Source of the DNA: Pontederia crassipes
Taxonomy: Eukaryota > Streptophyta > Magnoliopsida > Commelinales > Pontederiaceae
DNA length: 64,000 nt
Direction of reading: 5' to 3'
Assembly: GCA_030549335.1 (NCBI GenBank)
Contig: CM060190.1
Coordinates: 65,486,118-65,550,117, forward strand
Position 1 is the stretch's first letter, and each line of letters opens with the position of its first letter. The notes under the pieces are model-generated. The model saw only the letters and a list, made by a program, of their open reading frames with translations. It had not been told where the DNA came from and made no database searches. Below, piece after piece: positions 61,763 to 64,000 of the stretch. The translations under genes and the position numbers were made by a program.

Positions 61763-61771
61763 TTTAAAATA

Positions 61772-63594
61772 TTGATTGCCATATAAATTATTATTCCTTT
61801 GAGGTCTCTCTAACTTATGGAGCCACTAAGCCATCCTTGATTTTTTTTTGTCTTAATAACTATAATGATGATAAAAAAAGAATAAACTTTTGTCAAGCAA
61901 TTAAGAGTTGGAGTCATCTTCTTAATCCTTCATATTCTTGAGAGGATGGCAAAATCTTTTGTCATCATTTAACCGGTGCAAAAAATAGTATCAAGCCAAT
62001 GATAACTAAATGTACATTGATTATGCATCAAATCCATTATATGTGTTTCGAAATGAGCTCTCCTTTTTTCATTCAACTTTTGAGTTCTCCACCACACTTT
62101 GCATAATGATATGTCCACATATGATAGTTTGACACTGGTGCGCCTCAACGAAGCTACCACTATCTCATAATGGTATGGGTTAAAAATATATGGTGATAAT
62201 TATTAATAATTATAATTGATTAGTATGAGCCCGAACCATATATATTTAGCGTGCTTGCAGATTGATTGATGAACCAAAAAATGTGATATGAAACTTTTGT
62301 GGGTTAAAAATATATATGCTTTGTCTACATCAATTTTAAATATGGATTAACTTTTGATTTTAAAATATTGCTACTTCATAATAAATGAAGGTCTTAAAGT
62401 CAATCTTTTATTTTATTTTACTTTTTAGGTATACAAAAAAATTATATTGATTGCAAATATATTGAGAATAACTTGCAAAGGATATTTGAGGGCATAGTTG
62501 AGAATTACTAACCCTGTTAAAAAGGGTACTACATTTTTAATATTTTTTTAGTTTCATTTCATCTATCACTCCAACAGCGATAAAATGCCATTCAACTCGA
62601 TTAAAATCTAATTTATTTGCAACAATATCCTTTAAAATTATTAATTAATTCATCAACACATTCTATCTTTTAATGAAAAATTTAGAGTGAAACATAAGAA
62701 AAATCAATATTTTGTATTCATTAATCTTTGCCATTATTAAGGAAAAAAGTCATCGATAGAGTATGGATAGAGAATAGTAGAAAAATAAATAAACCGCATA
62801 TGCCTTTAAATATTATTGCACTTGATCTATTAATCAATTATAGGACCATTGTTAATGAATTCATTTATTTTCTTAAACATAGTAACTCAAACTAAATTTT
62901 GATTGTGTATTCGTGTACTAATGTAAGTGGGCATCAAATGTATTTTATGTTTGTCCAATGATAAATATGTAATGGTTGAAACACATGCCATTTCCTTTGT
63001 ATATATTTGTTTTAAAAAAAATGTTATCCAATATTTTATTATGAAATTAAATTATTCATAATTAATACATTAATATTCTTGACACTAAGTTGCAATCAAT
63101 ATTTTAAAATTTGTACTTCGAAATATTTACATATGTCAAATATATATTTTTAAATCGTGCAAAGCGTGATCATATTCACTAGCTAATACAATAGTTTCAT
63201 TACAAGACAACAAATTTCTCTGGTATCTCAATTATTGTATTACCACTTGACTATAAAAATTCAATTATTTTGTCACAAGAATATAACCTTACATAGGAGT
63301 TCAAAATGGATTATGTAGAGAAAAAAAATGAGTGGACTAAGGACAAATCACAAGAAAAATAACTAAACTTCTAATGGGTAAGAAAAAAAGTTTTATAAGA
63401 AATTTTAATAAAAAAACTAACGATTCTAAAATCACAATACTTGAAAGTAAATAATGCTATTTAGAATTTTAAAATATTAAACAACTATTCACTATTGTAT
63501 CCAGATGTAGAATGAAAAATATTTGGAATTTATGCGATACACGACACCATGTGATTATATGTAAAAGGATTTAAAAGCGCATTATTCAAGTAAT
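61772..63594. other. AT-rich spacer
   Basis: No gene is supported. The minus open frame 61969-62160 (63 codons) matches no family I know. Confidence 0.45.
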
Positions 63595-64000
63595 GGGTAA
63601 ATTACATAAAATGCTCTTCAAATTTAAGATTTACTCAGCGATATCCCCCAACTGTAACACAAATGCCTTTCAACTTTTAACGCATTTCACCCGATGCCCT
63701 CTTCACCTATGATAGCCAGTTTTCCGATTTTTTATTGACGTGACATTCACGTGGCCATCTCCTCTCTCCTCTATGCAAATAGTCGTCTGACGTGGCATGC
63801 TCCGACGTGGCACATAAAATTACATCAATGCCCTCCAACTTTAAGGTTGGCTCAGCGATAACCTCCAACTTTACTTTGTAACACAAATGCCCTTTATCTT
63901 TTAACACGTTTCACCCGATGCCCTCTTTACCTGAAACAGTCGATTTTTTTTATTTTTCATCAACGTGACGTCCACGTGACCATTTCCTCTCTCCTCCATG
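63595..64000. mobile_element. Left end of a TIR element with a 217-bp repeat, cut by right edge
   Basis: The end GGGTAAATTACATAAAATGC resembles ends of Mutator-like plant elements. After it, a unit of 217 bp (about 63617-63833) repeats from 63834 to the window edge. Both copies share CTCAGCGATA, TAACACAAATGCC, TTTCACCCGATGCCCTCTT, CGTGAC(A/G)T(T/C)CACGTG and CCTCTCTCCTC. The right end lies outside the window, so the element type is uncertain. Confidence 0.55.

Overview
This window looks like nuclear DNA of a flowering plant. It has spliced genes with GT-AG introns, plant-specific protein families (a BOI-type RING E3 ligase, an FLZ zinc-finger protein and an RLCK-VII kinase), long CT/GA, TA and AAT microsatellites, and dense LTR, hAT, PIF/Harbinger and MULE-like elements. 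The coding exons of the two intact genes are very rich in G or C at third codon positions while introns and spacers are AT-rich. That pattern suggests a monocot, possibly a non-grass one, but this is inference. No bacterial, organellar or CRISPR-type structure is visible.

Layout. 1-12.3 kb: spacer with a MITE cut by the left edge, microsatellites and no recognisable gene. 12.7-14.1 kb (+): a four-exon BOI-like RING ubiquitin ligase that appears intact. 15.8-21.2 kb: a three-level nest, in which a TIR element is split by an hAT-like element that is itself split by a 3.4-kb solo LTR. 22.7-23.4 kb: a PIF/Harbinger-like MITE, with a sister copy at 42.8-43.5 kb. 25.4-27.6 kb: a second solo LTR. 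27.7-39 kb: AT-rich spacer with long microsatellites and one GC-rich island. 39.46-39.91 kb (+): a two-exon FLZ gene that appears intact. 44.56-53.13 kb: a decayed Ty3/gypsy element, probably a chromovirus, with two LTRs, a tRNA-iMet-type primer site, a scrambled integrase, a 44-bp minisatellite and an hAT MITE in its 3' LTR. 53.18-55.94 kb (-): a PCRK/PBS1-like kinase pseudogene that kept its introns and carries an RTE-type LINE end in one of them. 56.85-57.42 kb (-): two Ty1/copia RNase H remnants. 57.8-59.3 kb: a PIF/Harbinger-like element full of minisatellite. 61.2-61.8 kb: a MULE-type foldback MITE with a 27-G run. 63.6-64 kb: the left end of another TIR element, cut by the window edge.

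Only two genes look functional. The RING ligase probably acts in ubiquitin-dependent control of hormone or stress responses, and the FLZ protein probably acts as a SnRK1 adaptor. There is no sign that they work together. The main interest of the window is its layered transposon history, readable from target-site duplications, and the decay of the kinase gene beside the LTR element. I found nothing that supports a new biological system. All alignments were done by eye within the window.
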